Below, piece after piece: positions 1-9,535 of a stretch of DNA of 64,000 bases; position 1 is the stretch's first letter, and each line of letters opens with the position of its first letter. The position numbers were made by a program, and so were the translations under genes. The stretch comes from Salinibacter altiplanensis (GTDB taxonomy: Bacteria; Bacteroidota; Rhodothermia; Rhodothermales; Salinibacteraceae). The stretch lies in NCBI RefSeq assembly GCF_002894645.1, contig NZ_NCQY01000010.1, positions 19,956 to 83,955 of the forward strand, written 5' to 3'. Under the pieces are notes generated by a model. That model was not told the origin of the DNA, searched no databases, and was given only the letters and a program-made list of their open reading frames with translations.

Positions 1-441
1 GCGCGCGCGGAAGCCGTCGCCGAGGCCGCCTACACCTTCGAAGAATATTTGTCTGAGCGGGCCGAGGACGGTGCGCTGGACGAAGGGTTGTGGCAGGGCC
101 ACGGCGAGGTGTTGCTGCACGGACACTGCCACCAGAAAGCCCTCATCGGGACCGCGGCGACGGAGCAGGTCCTTTCTCTGGCCGGATACGACGTGACCGC
201 CGTCGACGCCGGGTGCTGCGGCATGGCGGGGGCCTTTGGCTACGAGGCCGAGCACGTGGACGTCTCGAAGCAAATGGCCGAGCTCCGCCTCGCTCCGGCC
301 GTCCGCCAGACCGGCTCCAACACCCGGATTGCCGCCCCCGGCTTCTCGTGCCGCTCCCAGGTCAAGGACGTTACCACCCGTACCGCCCAGCATCCCGCCG
401 AGCTGCTCTGGGATGCACTCGCGGATGCCCCCCGAAAGTGA
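1..441 (+). CDS. FAD/Fe-S oxidoreductase (D-lactate/glycolate oxidase type), C-terminal fragment
   Basis: The open frame runs in from the left edge, so only the last 146 codons are present. The sequence has the cysteine-rich CCG-type signature of the C-terminal iron-sulfur domain in fused FAD-linked D-lactate/glycolate dehydrogenases: HCHQKA near the middle, then DAGCCGMAGAFGYE, then APGFSCRSQ and a terminal HPAELL. In this family the domain passes electrons from a flavin domain to the quinone pool at the inner membrane. The FAD-binding and catalytic domains must lie to the left of the window. The Fe-S type is well supported. The substrate cannot be decided from this fragment. Confidence 0.85.
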   Translation, partial: ARAEAVAEAAYTFEEYLSERAEDGALDEGLWQGHGEVLLHGHCHQKALIGTAATEQVLSLAGYDVTAVDAGCCGMAGAFGYEAEHVDVSKQMAELRLAPAVRQTGSNTRIAAPGFSCRSQVKDVTTRTAQHPAELLWDALADAPRK

Positions 442-509
442 TGGCCGCCGCCTCCCGACCCGCCCGCTGGCACGCGCCGGCGAGCAGATTAGACCTCCGG
501 CGGAGCGCA

Positions 510-2183
510 CTAGTTCTGGCGGGTCGTCGTCTTCGAGTGGTAGGCCGCTAGGTCCTGCGAGGAAGGCCACAGCGACATGGCCTCTTGAAAAATCGGATCG
601 GCCCGGTTCAGGATGGGACGTGCCACTCCCCGCCCGTACATCAGGCGCGCAAGGTAGCCCTTCACCCGCGTCGCAACGAAGTCTTTCTCCTTCTGGGCCG
701 TCTGTGCGGCGTAGACCCGCTCCGAGGTGTTCACCGAGTCCGGGTTCTCCGTAATCTCAACGCCGTTGTCCTGGGTGAACGACCAGAAGGAGTCAATCAT
801 GTCTTCGGACGGCTCGAAGGAGGACTGGAAGTCCTCGGGCCGCTCCTGCCAGGCCTCCCGGAGATCGGTCTCATTCTCCGTAAAGTACTTCCGCGCGAAG
901 GCATAGTCGAGGCCGCTCTGGACGAGGTGGGTCAGCGCCGTGGTGTCCGGCTGCACCACGTAATCCGGGAGGATGCCCCCCCCGCCGAAGACCGTTCGGC
1001 CGTGGTCGGTCCGGTACGCCAACGAGTCAGGAATGCTCTCGCGGTACTCGTCGAGATGGTAGGTCGCCTGGCTGATCGTGGAGAACTTCTCCCGGTAGTA
1101 ATTTTCCTGGTCGCCCCGCTCGTAGGGCGACTGGATGAGACGGCCCACCGGCGTGTAGTAGCGTCCCACGGTCATCTGCAGCACGCTCTCGTCCCCGAGG
1201 TCAAACTGCTTCTGGATGAGCCCCTTGCCGAACGTGCGTCGGCCCACAATGAAGGCCCGGTCGTGGTCCTGCAAGGCCCCACTCAGAATCTCGCTCGCCG
1301 ATGCCGATCCGCGATTCACAAGGACAATGACAGGCTGATCCGCGATCATGCCGCCGGGCCGTGCCGAGATGGTCCGGTTCATTTGCTCGCTCCGCCCCTT
1401 GGTCTCCACGATTGTCATCCCCTCTCCCAGCATCTCGTTCGCGATCTGCCAGGAGGAGCGCATGACGCCGCCGGGGTTGCCGCGGAGGTCGAGGACGAGC
1501 CGTTCCATGCCCTGGTCGAGCAGCGTCGACGTGGCCTCCCGGAACTCGTCGTGAGTTTTCATGGTGAACCGGGTAATGTTGATGTACCCGGTCTGCTCGT
1601 CCACCATGTACGGCGACCGCACAGACTGCGTCTCAATCTCTTCGCGCGCGAGGGTGAAGTCGAGACGATCGTCCATCGTCGGACGGTACACGGTGATCCG
1701 CACCTCCGTCCCGATCTCTCCCTTCAGGCTGTTTTGAATCTCGTTGGACGAAAGCCCAACGGCCGACGAGTCTTCGATGCCGACAATCCGATCGCCGGCC
1801 ATCACGCCCATCTCTTCACTAGGGCCGCCCGCCACCGGCGAGATCACCCGGGCCGTGTCGTTGGGCACCTCAAAGACGATCCCAATGCCCCCGAAGGAGC
1901 CCTGATACTGATCCTTCACGTCTTCGGCCCGGTCGGCCGGGATGTAGGTGGAGTGCGGGTCGAGGCTGCCAATCATTCCCTCGATGCCTTCCTCCGCCAC
2001 GTCGGCCGCGTTCAGCGGGTCCACGTACTCCTTGTTCATGACGACGAGGGCCTGCCGCATCTTGTCGAACTGCGTGCCCAGATCCTCATCGGTCAGATAC
2101 GTGTCGAGCTGCACACCGAGCACCGCCCCGAAGGCGATAAGGAGGACGGCAGGGAGAATGTGGTACGTGCTGAGGCGCTTCAT
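510..2183 (-). CDS. S41 family C-terminal processing peptidase
   Basis: Exported serine protease of the CtpA/Prc family, 557 residues, which trims C-termini of envelope proteins. A single hydrophobic N-terminal segment (about residues 8-25) acts as anchor or signal. A PDZ domain follows (about 95-170, with GGIGIVFEV and MAGDRIVGI), then the catalytic core with LDLRGNPGG, the nucleophile in GSASASE (Ser about 295) and the general base in FGKG (Lys about 320). About 150 residues after the catalytic core have no assigned domain. The ATG at 2183 is chosen because it directly precedes the hydrophobic segment. A GTG 78 bases upstream adds residues unlike a signal peptide. It is transcribed divergently from the next gene. 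Confidence 0.92.
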   Translation of the reverse strand: MKRLSTYHILPAVLLIAFGAVLGVQLDTYLTDEDLGTQFDKMRQALVVMNKEYVDPLNAADVAEEGIEGMIGSLDPHSTYIPADRAEDVKDQYQGSFGGIGIVFEVPNDTARVISPVAGGPSEEMGVMAGDRIVGIEDSSAVGLSSNEIQNSLKGEIGTEVRITVYRPTMDDRLDFTLAREEIETQSVRSPYMVDEQTGYINITRFTMKTHDEFREATSTLLDQGMERLVLDLRGNPGGVMRSSWQIANEMLGEGMTIVETKGRSEQMNRTISARPGGMIADQPVIVLVNRGSASASEILSGALQDHDRAFIVGRRTFGKGLIQKQFDLGDESVLQMTVGRYYTPVGRLIQSPYERGDQENYYREKFSTISQATYHLDEYRESIPDSLAYRTDHGRTVFGGGGILPDYVVQPDTTALTHLVQSGLDYAFARKYFTENETDLREAWQERPEDFQSSFEPSEDMIDSFWSFTQDNGVEITENPDSVNTSERVYAAQTAQKEKDFVATRVKGYLARLMYGRGVARPILNRADPIFQEAMSLWPSSQDLAAYHSKTTTRQN

Positions 2184-2478
2184 GGAATCGTCGGGGAGAT
2201 CCGTGTCAAACGACAACGCAAGAACAGTACGGGCAGCCCGAAGGATCCTGAACAATCTCACCGTGGCGGGACACGCTCTGATGAGGATCCCCGGAATGGC
2301 ATCAACAGTTTCCTCATATTTGGACCGGGCGGCTTTGTTGCAGATTTCGCCGTTTTGTTACCGGCCAGCGAACGTTCTTTGGGGGTTCGCTTATCAATAG
2401 GTGCTAGTTTGCACAACAAACAACGTGCAATCCACCCTCCTCAAGACCAGGACGGGGGCCACCTCCCTCACAGCCAGA

Positions 2479-3009
2479 ATGTCAGACGCGAAGGTAGGCC
2501 AGTACTACTACATTTTCGACAGTCGCACCCACCGGCCGCTTGTGCTCGACCGAGCAACGGGGGAACACCATCCTCCCAGCTCCGACTCGCGGGGTCCGCT
2601 CATCGATCACGTCTCGACCCGGCAGGGGCCAGCGGTGGTGCGTCAGTTCGCACGCTGGTGTGCGCGACGGGTGAACCCCGGGGCGGTGTCGGCCCACACT
2701 GCCGCCGGCCGGCTCTGGGCTGCGGCCCAGCGGGATGCCCCGGACGCCTGGCAGCGCGTCCGGCGCGACACCGCCGACTCGGTCATGTTGGCCATGTCGC
2801 TCGGCCTGCCCCAGCGTGAACCCCAGGCCGCACGGCTTCTCACGCTTCAGGCCTGTACGCACCCAGAGGCCCAACAGGCAGCCCATGATGCCGCGCACAT
2901 GAGTGAACGATGGGCCGAGTTCAGCGCACCGTCCGCCCCGGCAGAGGAAGCTCATGGGATGCGGGCCCGACACGTTGATTGGCTTCTCGACCGATTGTCC
3001 TCCGCGTAG
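2479..3009 (+). CDS. Hypothetical protein, 176 aa
   Basis: No family recognised. The protein is predicted soluble, with no signal peptide or membrane segment. An N-terminal stretch rich in aromatic and charged residues (YYYIFDSRTHRPLVLDR, residues about 8-24) is followed by an Ala/Arg/His-rich, probably helical body up to residue 176. The ATG at 2479 is preferred over an in-frame TTG at 2401-type upstream extension because the extra 26 residues look like untranslated leader. It is divergent from the S41 protease and convergent with pcm. It could be a lineage-specific helical adaptor. Coding is supported by open-frame length and codon bias only. Confidence 0.6.
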   Translation: MSDAKVGQYYYIFDSRTHRPLVLDRATGEHHPPSSDSRGPLIDHVSTRQGPAVVRQFARWCARRVNPGAVSAHTAAGRLWAAAQRDAPDAWQRVRRDTADSVMLAMSLGLPQREPQAARLLTLQACTHPEAQQAAHDAAHMSERWAEFSAPSAPAEEAHGMRARHVDWLLDRLSSA

Positions 3010-3132
3010 GTCAGGAGGCCGCATCGGTTTCTCCGGCCGGGCCTCGTGGACCGGTCGTATGCAATTTTTTACCATTGAGGGCGGGAGACGCCCCCGCACA
3101 CAGCTTCTGTCTGCAGGAGCAGGGGGCCTGCC

Positions 3133-3825
3133 TCATGCATTCTTCTCGTCCTCGTCTACCAGCGGCACGAAGCGGAACGAGTGAAACTTCTCCTGCGCGC
3201 AGTCATGGGGCCCTGAGCCGGTGCGAGTGACCCGCGTCATGGTCTGTCCCCCACGCTCCCCAAGTGGGATCACGAGCCGCCCCCCGGAGGCGCCCTCCTC
3301 GTCGGACGGCTCGCAGAGCTGACGCAGGAGCGGGGTGGGGATCTCGGGCGTTCCCGCCGTCACTACGATGCCGTCGTACGGCGCAAAGGCAGGCCATCCC
3401 CTCGTCCCGTCCCCGTGTCGTGTCCGCACATCGTAGCCGAGCCCGTCGAGCACGGAACGGGCCCGCCCGAGAAGGGCGTCGTGTCGCTCGACCGAAAAGA
3501 CGCGCGCCTCCATCTCGCAGAGCACAGCGGCCTGAAACCCACTGCCCGTGCCCACCTCCAGGATGCGATCGCCCGGCCTTACGTCCAGCAGCGACGTCTG
3601 ATACGCCACCGTGAAGGGCTGGGAGATGGTCTGGTTGAGCCCAATCGGAAGCGCCTCGTCGGCGTAGGCGCGGTCGCGAAGGGCCGGATCCACGAAGGCG
3701 TGGCGGGCCACCGACCGGATCGCCGACGACACCTGTTCGTCGTGGATGCCCCGCTCCCGGAGAGTCTCGACGAGCTGTGTGCGTTGGTGGCGGTATTTCC
3801 GGTCGTCCGACGGAGTGGCAGCCAT
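3133..3825 (-). CDS. pcm: Protein-L-isoaspartate O-methyltransferase
   Basis: SAM-dependent methyltransferase of 230 residues that repairs isoaspartyl damage in proteins in the cytoplasm. It shows the family hallmarks: FVDPALRDRAYADEALPIG near residue 40, the substrate loop NQTISQPF, the SAM motif LEVGTGSGFQAAVL and the post-motif YDGIVVTAG. The ATG at 3825 is chosen because it begins the recognised N-terminus. Longer frames upstream overlap cdaA in another frame. The gene lies 35 bases after cdaA on the same strand and is probably the last gene of a folP-cdaA-pcm operon. Confidence 0.95.
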   Translation of the reverse strand: MAATPSDDRKYRHQRTQLVETLRERGIHDEQVSSAIRSVARHAFVDPALRDRAYADEALPIGLNQTISQPFTVAYQTSLLDVRPGDRILEVGTGSGFQAAVLCEMEARVFSVERHDALLGRARSVLDGLGYDVRTRHGDGTRGWPAFAPYDGIVVTAGTPEIPTPLLRQLCEPSDEEGASGGRLVIPLGERGGQTMTRVTRTGSGPHDCAQEKFHSFRFVPLVDEDEKNA

Positions 3826-3860
3826 GGTGGGCGGAGGAGCAGTATGAAGAACAGCGTCTC

Positions 3861-4661
3861 TCAGACCGAGGCAGGAACCGAGGCGCTCGCCTGTGAGGTG
3901 GACTGTCCCGTGAGGGCGCTCGTGAGGTATGTCCGGAGCTCTTCGGGGGTGATGTTGGAGATGAGGGCGCCATCGCGCGAAACGCTGATGTCCCCGGTTT
4001 CCTCCGACACGACCACAACGAACGCGTCGGTTTGTTCGGTGAGGCCCACCGCGGCACGGTGGCGGAGGCCGAGCTGTGGGCTCAGCTTCATGCTCGTGGA
4101 GACAGGTAGAATGCACCGGGCCGCCTCCACGCGGCGGTTATTGACGATGACCGCTCCGTCGTGCAGGGGATTCTGCCCGTAGAAGATCGTGAGCAACAGG
4201 TCGCGCGACATTTCCGCCTCCAACGTCTTGCCGGTCTCGATGTAGCTCCGCAGGCCGGTGCTGCGCTGAAAGGCGACGAGGGCCCCGATCTGCTGCTGGC
4301 TCATCTCCTCCACCGCCCCCACCGTTTCGTCGATGATCTGGCTCTGGTCGGTTGTGCTGACAAAGCGCCGCACAATCGGATTCTTGCCCAGCAGCAGGAG
4401 CAACCGCCGAATTTCCGGCTGAAAGATGATGATCACCGCCAGCACGAAGACCTGATTGAAGTAGCTGAAGACGGTGGTCAGCACTGTCATGTCGGCCAGC
4501 TCCACCACGAACTGGATCAGAAACAGGGCCCCAAGGCCGAGGGCGATTTGCACGGCAATCGTCCCGCGCATGAGCCGGTAGAGCTGATACAGGATGTAGG
4601 CGACGACAACGATCTCGATGGCGTCGCCAATCCCGAAGCCGATAATCTCGAAGACCTTCAC
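3861..4661 (-). CDS. cdaA: Diadenylate cyclase (membrane-bound, CdaA type)
   Basis: Makes c-di-AMP from two ATP. This second messenger controls potassium and osmolyte balance, which fits a halophile. The protein has 266 residues from the GTG at 4661. Three N-terminal membrane helices (about residues 8-85, including VVAYILYQLYRLMRGT) precede the DAC domain. Both active-site signatures are visible: LHDGAVIVNN (DGA) and LRHRAAVGL (RHR). A TTG at 4694 would add 11 polar residues. GTG 4661 is preferred because it places the first helix as in homologues. It lies directly after folP, an arrangement seen in many bacteria. Confidence 0.93.
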   Translation of the reverse strand: MKVFEIIGFGIGDAIEIVVVAYILYQLYRLMRGTIAVQIALGLGALFLIQFVVELADMTVLTTVFSYFNQVFVLAVIIIFQPEIRRLLLLLGKNPIVRRFVSTTDQSQIIDETVGAVEEMSQQQIGALVAFQRSTGLRSYIETGKTLEAEMSRDLLLTIFYGQNPLHDGAVIVNNRRVEAARCILPVSTSMKLSPQLGLRHRAAVGLTEQTDAFVVVVSEETGDISVSRDGALISNITPEELRTYLTSALTGQSTSQASASVPASV

Positions 4662-4723
4662 GGAGCGAGTCGGCCGGATGCAAAGAGACGACAAGGTCGG
4701 GGGATGCGGGCGGCACGAGGGCG

Positions 4724-5650
4724 CTAGCGCTGACGAAGCGTGGCCCCGAGGACCTTCAGCATGTCGACGGTGGGCGCAACGTCATGGGTCCGCACAATGG
4801 TTGCCCCTCGGGCCACGGCGGCGGCTGTGGCCCCAAGCGACCCGAAGAGCCGCTCGTCGACGGGGGCAGGGGTATCGGACGTGCCCAGGGCCGCACCGAT
4901 CGTGCTCTTGCGGGAGACGCCCACAAGCACGGGGCAGTTGAGCGTCAGGAGCTCGTCGATCTCGTTCAGCAGGCGAAAGTTCTCAGCGTCGGACTTGCCG
5001 AAGCCGAAGCCCGGATCGATGATGATCTGTTCTACCCCCGCCTGCTCCGCCGTCTCCACCGTCCGGGCCAGCCCATCGCGCACCTGAGCCGTCACGTCGT
5101 CGTATTCCCGGGGCCGCGTGAGATCGCCCGGCTCGCCCACCGAGTGCATGAGCATGAGAGGCGCCTTCCAGTCGGCCGCGGCCTCGGCCATCTCGGGATC
5201 GTGCCGGAGGCCGGTGACATCATTCACGATGTCCGCCCCCGCAGCGAGAGACGCCCGGGCCACGTCCGGCTTGTAGGTGTCGACGGACACCACCGCCTCG
5301 GGAAACCGGTCCGTGAGGGCGTCGATAATGGGCACCACCCGATCGCGCTCGTCCTCTTTCGAGACCGGATCCGCCCCGGGCCGGGTCGACTCGCCCCCTA
5401 CGTCGATGATCGAGGCCCCTTCACTCAACATCTCGGCGGCCCGTGACACGGCCTTCTCGACGGTTACGTACTGACCCCCGTCGGAAAAGGAGTCAGGGGT
5501 CACGTTCAGGATTCCCATCACGTGGGCCCCCTCGGCGTCTGGACTGCCGGGCCGGCAGTCGAGCGTGTAGTCGTCCCCGCGGAGCACAAACCGGTCGACG
5601 GGGAAGGCATCGGGGGCTAGCGATGACGTTGAGCGCGACGTGCGAGGCAT
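4724..5650 (-). CDS. folP: Dihydropteroate synthase
   Basis: Folate biosynthesis enzyme that condenses p-aminobenzoate with dihydropterin pyrophosphate; it is the sulfonamide target. It has 308 residues. The first signature is MGILNVTPDSFSDGG (about residue 45), followed by GGESTRPGA, VSVDTYKPDVA, NDVTG, IIIDPGFGFGK and VGVSRKSTI, which together cover the TIM-barrel active site. The ATG at 5650 gives a slightly long, Ser/Thr-rich N-terminus; an upstream extension has no family similarity. It heads the minus-strand folP-cdaA-pcm cluster and is divergent from the GH3-type gene. Confidence 0.96.
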   Translation of the reverse strand: MPRTSRSTSSLAPDAFPVDRFVLRGDDYTLDCRPGSPDAEGAHVMGILNVTPDSFSDGGQYVTVEKAVSRAAEMLSEGASIIDVGGESTRPGADPVSKEDERDRVVPIIDALTDRFPEAVVSVDTYKPDVARASLAAGADIVNDVTGLRHDPEMAEAAADWKAPLMLMHSVGEPGDLTRPREYDDVTAQVRDGLARTVETAEQAGVEQIIIDPGFGFGKSDAENFRLLNEIDELLTLNCPVLVGVSRKSTIGAALGTSDTPAPVDERLFGSLGATAAAVARGATIVRTHDVAPTVDMLKVLGATLRQR

Positions 5651-5838
5651 GGGGATGGTGCGCGTTTTAAGAAGTGGCGATGCACAAACACTTGCCGGGG
5701 CAAGGTATACACAGAGCGCTGTCGGAACGAGATCCATCGCCCGTTTTTGTGGAAACTTTCCGGCCGTTCCGTGTATCCTACGGCACGTTCCACGAAGCGG
5801 CCCACACGACCTGCTTTTTCGTCGCCTGCTTTTTGTCG

Positions 5839-7380
5839 ATGGACGACATTGTACGTTCTGCCCTGCAATGGATGGGTCCCCTCCGACGGGTTCAGGAGTT
5901 CACGTCTCGCCCCGTTGCCACTCAGCGATCGCTGCTTCGTCGCCTGCTCCAGCGGGCCGCCGACACTGAATGGGGACGCCGGTTCGATTTTTCCGAGATC
6001 GCCGACGCATCCAACGTCGTGCAGGCCTACCAGGAGCGCGTGCCGCTGCACACCTACGCGGACATCGCGGACGACGCGGAGCGGGTTCGGCGGGGCGCCG
6101 CCGACGTGATGTGGCCCGGGACCATTACCAACTTCGCCGTGTCCAGCGGCACCGTCTCCGACGGCAAGGTGATCCCCATCAGCGACGAGACGATCGACCA
6201 CAACCGATCGTTCAGCGTGGGCACCGGCATAAACTACCTCAAGGAGAGCCTCGACCCCGGCTTTCTGGGGGGACGTCACCTTACCCTGCCGGGGCGGGTG
6301 GAGGAAGATCCCAACTACCCGGGCACGAAGGCGGGCGAGATCAGTGGCATCCTCGCGGAGAACGCCCCCGGCTTCTTCCGTGCCCTCTTCCAGGCCGTTC
6401 CGAATGAAGTGACCTTTCTCCCCAGTTGGGAAGAAAAGCTGCGGGCCGTTGCCGAGCGGACGGTCGACAAGGACATTCGTCTTCTCGTAATGGTGCCCAC
6501 CTGGGCCCTCAACCTGTTCGACCTGCTAATCGACCTGCACAACGAGCGACACGACGACACCGCCACGACCGTGGGGGAGGTATGGCCGAACCTGCAGGTG
6601 TTCATCTCGGGCGGAGTCGCCCTTCGATCGTACCGCGACCTGATCGCGGAAAAGGTGGGGCACGACCTCGACTTCGTCGAGACCTACGGCGCCTCCGAGG
6701 GCTTCTTCTCTTTTCAGAACGAGCTGGACGACCCTTCGATGCTGTTGCATCTCGACAATGGGGTCTTCTACGAGTTTGTGCCGCTCGACGAGCGGGGCAC
6801 CGACAATCCGACCCGCTGTACAATTGCCGACGTGGAGCCGGGCGTGCGCTACTCCCTGCACGTCACCTCCTGCAGCGGGCTTTGGGCCTACGAGGTAGGC
6901 GACGTCCTCCGGTTCACGCAGACCTTCCCGCACAAGATTACCGTTGCGGGCCGCACGAGCGATATGATCGACGAGTACGGGGAGGCCATCTATGGAGACG
7001 AGGTTCGTGCCGCCCTGCGGAAAGCCTGCGAGGCGACCGGGGCACACGTCTCCGACTACCACGTGGCCCCGCGCTCCGCGACGAATGACACACAGCCCGG
7101 GCACGAGTGGCTCATCGAGTTCGAGCACGCCCCGGACGCCCTGACGGCCTTCGAGCAGGCCCTCGACGAGCACCTGCAGGAGGTCAATCGACACTACTAC
7201 ATTCGCCGCGAGGGCGAGGCGCTGGACGGCCCGGACGTGTCGGCCCTTCCGGAGGGAACGTTCTATCACTGGCTCCAGGCAACCAACGACGACATCAGCG
7301 GACAAACAAAGGTCCCACGCATGAGCGACACCCGCGAGGTGGCCGATGGCGTACTCAAAGCCGCTGAGCAGGATCTATGA
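5839..7380 (+). CDS. GH3-family acyl-adenylating enzyme
   Basis: Member of the GH3 (auxin-responsive promoter) superfamily, which activates carboxylic acids as acyl-adenylates and usually conjugates them to amino acids. It has 513 residues. The nucleotide-binding motif SSGTVSDGKVIPIS lies near residue 100, YGASEGFFSFQ near 290, and the hinge and C-terminal motif GRTSDMIDEYGEAIYGDE near 375. Bacterial members are common in Bacteroidetes-like lineages, but their substrate is unknown. The ATG at 5839 matches the usual N-terminus of the family; the longer upstream frame is Cys/Phe-rich leader. It stands alone between divergent folP and downstream rpoD. Confidence 0.88.
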   Translation: MDDIVRSALQWMGPLRRVQEFTSRPVATQRSLLRRLLQRAADTEWGRRFDFSEIADASNVVQAYQERVPLHTYADIADDAERVRRGAADVMWPGTITNFAVSSGTVSDGKVIPISDETIDHNRSFSVGTGINYLKESLDPGFLGGRHLTLPGRVEEDPNYPGTKAGEISGILAENAPGFFRALFQAVPNEVTFLPSWEEKLRAVAERTVDKDIRLLVMVPTWALNLFDLLIDLHNERHDDTATTVGEVWPNLQVFISGGVALRSYRDLIAEKVGHDLDFVETYGASEGFFSFQNELDDPSMLLHLDNGVFYEFVPLDERGTDNPTRCTIADVEPGVRYSLHVTSCSGLWAYEVGDVLRFTQTFPHKITVAGRTSDMIDEYGEAIYGDEVRAALRKACEATGAHVSDYHVAPRSATNDTQPGHEWLIEFEHAPDALTAFEQALDEHLQEVNRHYYIRREGEALDGPDVSALPEGTFYHWLQATNDDISGQTKVPRMSDTREVADGVLKAAEQDL

Positions 7381-7617
7381 GAACGTTCCCCCGAGGATTT
7401 CCCCGCCGCTAGCGCTGGAACAACCGGTCACGTGACTCGTGATGACTTCGCGGAATGCGGATCGGATCCTCCACAGACTCGGTCTCGGTTGAGCTTCGGC
7501 ACTTTCTAACCCTGGTTGAGAGCGTCCGTGTCCCCGGGAGGCCCGCACCCGGTCCCGGGACGTGTCGTCCGCTCCATCACTGTCACCGCTCATCACCCAC
7601 AAACCCGACAGGACCAT
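7381..7617 (+). promoter_or_regulatory. Leader and promoter region of the primary sigma gene
   Basis: Gene-free stretch before the sigma factor. It contains a perfect 10-bp palindrome GTCACGTGAC at 7427-7436, which could bind a regulator. No clear -33/-7 promoter could be assigned by eye, and no coding frame with family similarity is present. Confidence 0.35.
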
Positions 7618-8457
7618 ATGCAAGTTTCTCGCGAACAACGCATGCTAGACCAATACCTCCAGGAGATCGGGAAAATCGATCTTCTGGAGCCGGAGGAGGA
7701 GGTCGAGCTGGCGCGACGCATCGAGGATGGTGACGAGGAGGCCCTTCACAAGCTCTGTCGCTCCAACCTCCGCTTCGTCGTGTCGGTCGCGAAGAAGTAT
7801 CAGGGACAGGGCCTGTCACTGGCCGACCTCATCAACGAGGGAAACTACGGCCTCATCAAGGCCGCCAAGCGGTTCGACGAAACCCGTGGGTTCAAGTTTA
7901 TCTCCTACGCCGTCTGGTGGATTCGGCAGGCCATCCTTCAGGCCCTCGCCGAGCAGAGCCGCGTGGTGCGTCTTCCCCTCAACCGCATCGGCACCATCTC
8001 GAAGATCCGGAAGGCCAGCGCCCGCCTGCAACAGGACCTCGACCGCAAGCCCAACATCGAGGAGCTGGCCGAGGAGCTTGAGATCGATGTCCAAAAGGTG
8101 CGCGAGGCGATGAAGCACACCAGTCGCCACCTGTCGATGGACGCTCCCTTCAATGAGGAGGACGACAACAGCCTCCTCGACGTGCTGCCGGACGAGGACA
8201 ACGACTCGCCGGACGAGGAGATGCTCTCCGAGTCGGTCAAGATCGACATCGAGCGCGCGCTCAGCGCCCTGCACGACCGCGAGGCCGAGATCACACGCCT
8301 GTACTTCGGCATTGGGCGCGAGCACCCGCTTACCCTCGAAGAGATTGGCAAACGCTTCGACCTGACCCGGGAGCGGGTCCGCCAGATCAAGGAGAAGGCC
8401 CTCCGGAAGCTCCGCCAGCGCCACAGCCGCCAAGACCTCCAGCCCCACACTGACTAG
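7618..8457 (+). CDS. rpoD: Primary RNA polymerase sigma factor (RpoD/SigA type)
   Basis: Sigma-70 factor of 279 residues, the short primary type seen in the Bacteroidetes-Rhodothermota group, which lacks region 1.1. Region 1.2 ([10 protein letters not shown]) opens the protein. Region 2 contains [22 protein letters not shown] and the -10 recognition helix [13 protein letters not shown]. Region 3 follows [13 protein letters not shown]. Region 4.2 carries the helix-turn-helix [20 protein letters not shown]. The ATG at 7618 is chosen by alignment with the family N-terminus. An acidic linker ([17 protein letters not shown]) between regions 3 and 4 fits a halophile. A strong hairpin terminator follows. 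Confidence 0.96.
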   Translation: MQVSREQRMLDQYLQEIGKIDLLEPEEEVELARRIEDGDEEALHKLCRSNLRFVVSVAKKYQGQGLSLADLINEGNYGLIKAAKRFDETRGFKFISYAVWWIRQAILQALAEQSRVVRLPLNRIGTISKIRKASARLQQDLDRKPNIEELAEELEIDVQKVREAMKHTSRHLSMDAPFNEEDDNSLLDVLPDEDNDSPDEEMLSESVKIDIERALSALHDREAEITRLYFGIGREHPLTLEEIGKRFDLTRERVRQIKEKALRKLRQRHSRQDLQPHTD

Positions 8458-8520
8458 TACTGATACTGATTGGTACTGACACGGCCCCGTCTCCCGATTC
8501 ATCCTTGTGATGAACGACCC

Positions 8521-8557
8521 GGGCGCGTCTCGACTCCTGTCGGGGCGCGCCCGTTTT
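8521..8557 (+). terminator. Rho-independent terminator after rpoD
   Basis: Perfect 7-bp GC stem GGGCGCG (8521-8527) and CGCGCCC (8546-8552), followed by GTTTTC. It lies about 60 bases after the sigma factor stop codon on the same strand. The loop is rather long (18 nt). Confidence 0.7.
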
Positions 8558-8615
8558 CGTTGGGAGCCATCGTGCAGGAACGATTGGCACTGACCGAGCT
8601 GCCCACCGTCTGTCC

Positions 8616-9353
8616 ATGTCCATTTCATCACTTGCCCCTCGCTGCGTCCTCCAAGCCACGGCCCAGAATCGAGTGGTCCTGGGATACGCGGTGGATCCGG
8701 ACCGGGTGGCGCCTCTTCTGCCAGACGGTCTCGTCCCCGCACGGCACGAGGGAACAACATACGTCAGTCTCGTGGGGGTCGAACTCGCAGACGTTCGGGG
8801 GCTCGGCCTCGCAGTCCCTGGCGTTCAGCGGGTGCCGGCGGTGGAGCTTCGGATTCACGTACGCCCCGCGGAGGCCTCGTCGGGCCTCGTGGGCACCTGG
8901 ACGGCCCAGGCGCACGTGTCGCGGCGTCTCGTCGCGTGGGGCGCCCGCCGGCTGTACGGCGAAACGATAGCGGTAACGTCCATGCAACCCATACGGCGAG
9001 AGCACGCCGACCACGTGGAGGTCACGTATCGCTTCGACTGGCGAGGCCGAGAACAGCGCATCCGGGTGCGGGGCGAACGCGCCCCCGTCCCACCGCCCCC
9101 TGACGCCCGCGCCCACATCTTGCTTAGCCCCGACTGGCGCTTTGGCACTGCCCGGGACGGTACACTGCTCCAGGCCCGCATCAAGCGTCCCGCAACACCC
9201 GTCCACCGCGTACAGGAGCACCACGTGACCGTACAGTGGCCCGCCGTTTACGGCGACCTCGGCCAGCTTCTTGCCAACCGCTCTCCCACTCTCGTCCTGT
9301 TGTCGTCCAGCGCACCGGTGACGCTACACTGGCGCACACGGGGGCAGGGATAG
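8616..9353 (+). CDS. DUF2071 (YqjF-like) family protein
   Basis: 245-residue protein matching the DUF2071/acetoacetate-decarboxylase-like fold. The N-terminus LQATAQNRVVLGYAVDPDRVAPLLPDGL, with YVSLVGVELADVRGLGLAVPG soon after, has the layout of the family, whose members start with a tryptophan/aromatic segment and a LLP.G motif. There is no signal peptide. Biochemical role unknown. It starts with ATG about 60 bases downstream of the rpoD terminator and is followed by the porin gene after a 182-base gap, so it is probably a single transcription unit. Confidence 0.75.
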   Translation: MSISSLAPRCVLQATAQNRVVLGYAVDPDRVAPLLPDGLVPARHEGTTYVSLVGVELADVRGLGLAVPGVQRVPAVELRIHVRPAEASSGLVGTWTAQAHVSRRLVAWGARRLYGETIAVTSMQPIRREHADHVEVTYRFDWRGREQRIRVRGERAPVPPPPDARAHILLSPDWRFGTARDGTLLQARIKRPATPVHRVQEHHVTVQWPAVYGDLGQLLANRSPTLVLLSSSAPVTLHWRTRGQG

Positions 9354-9535
9354 ACCGCTCCTATTGCATTTTGCCCCCCGCGTTAATACACTTTTTACGT
9401 AGAGAATCCACATTGGTGCTCCGACGGCCCCTCACATGCTCCGTCCAGGCGTCGATGCACAGGCCTTTCGGGAGCGCTTCCGGCTGCGCTTCTGCACCAT
9501 GTCGCTCGTCCCTCATCTTCTCTCGTCTTCGGTTC

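Noticed and set aside
585..2819. 744-codon plus-strand frame opposite the S41 protease
   Set aside because: It overlaps the recognised protease on the other strand and the start of the next gene. Its product is basic and His/Arg-rich, unlike the acidic proteins of this genome.
3060..3115. GGGCGGGAGACGCCC hairpin between the hypothetical gene and pcm as a terminator
   Set aside because: Stem is short and not followed by a T run on either strand.
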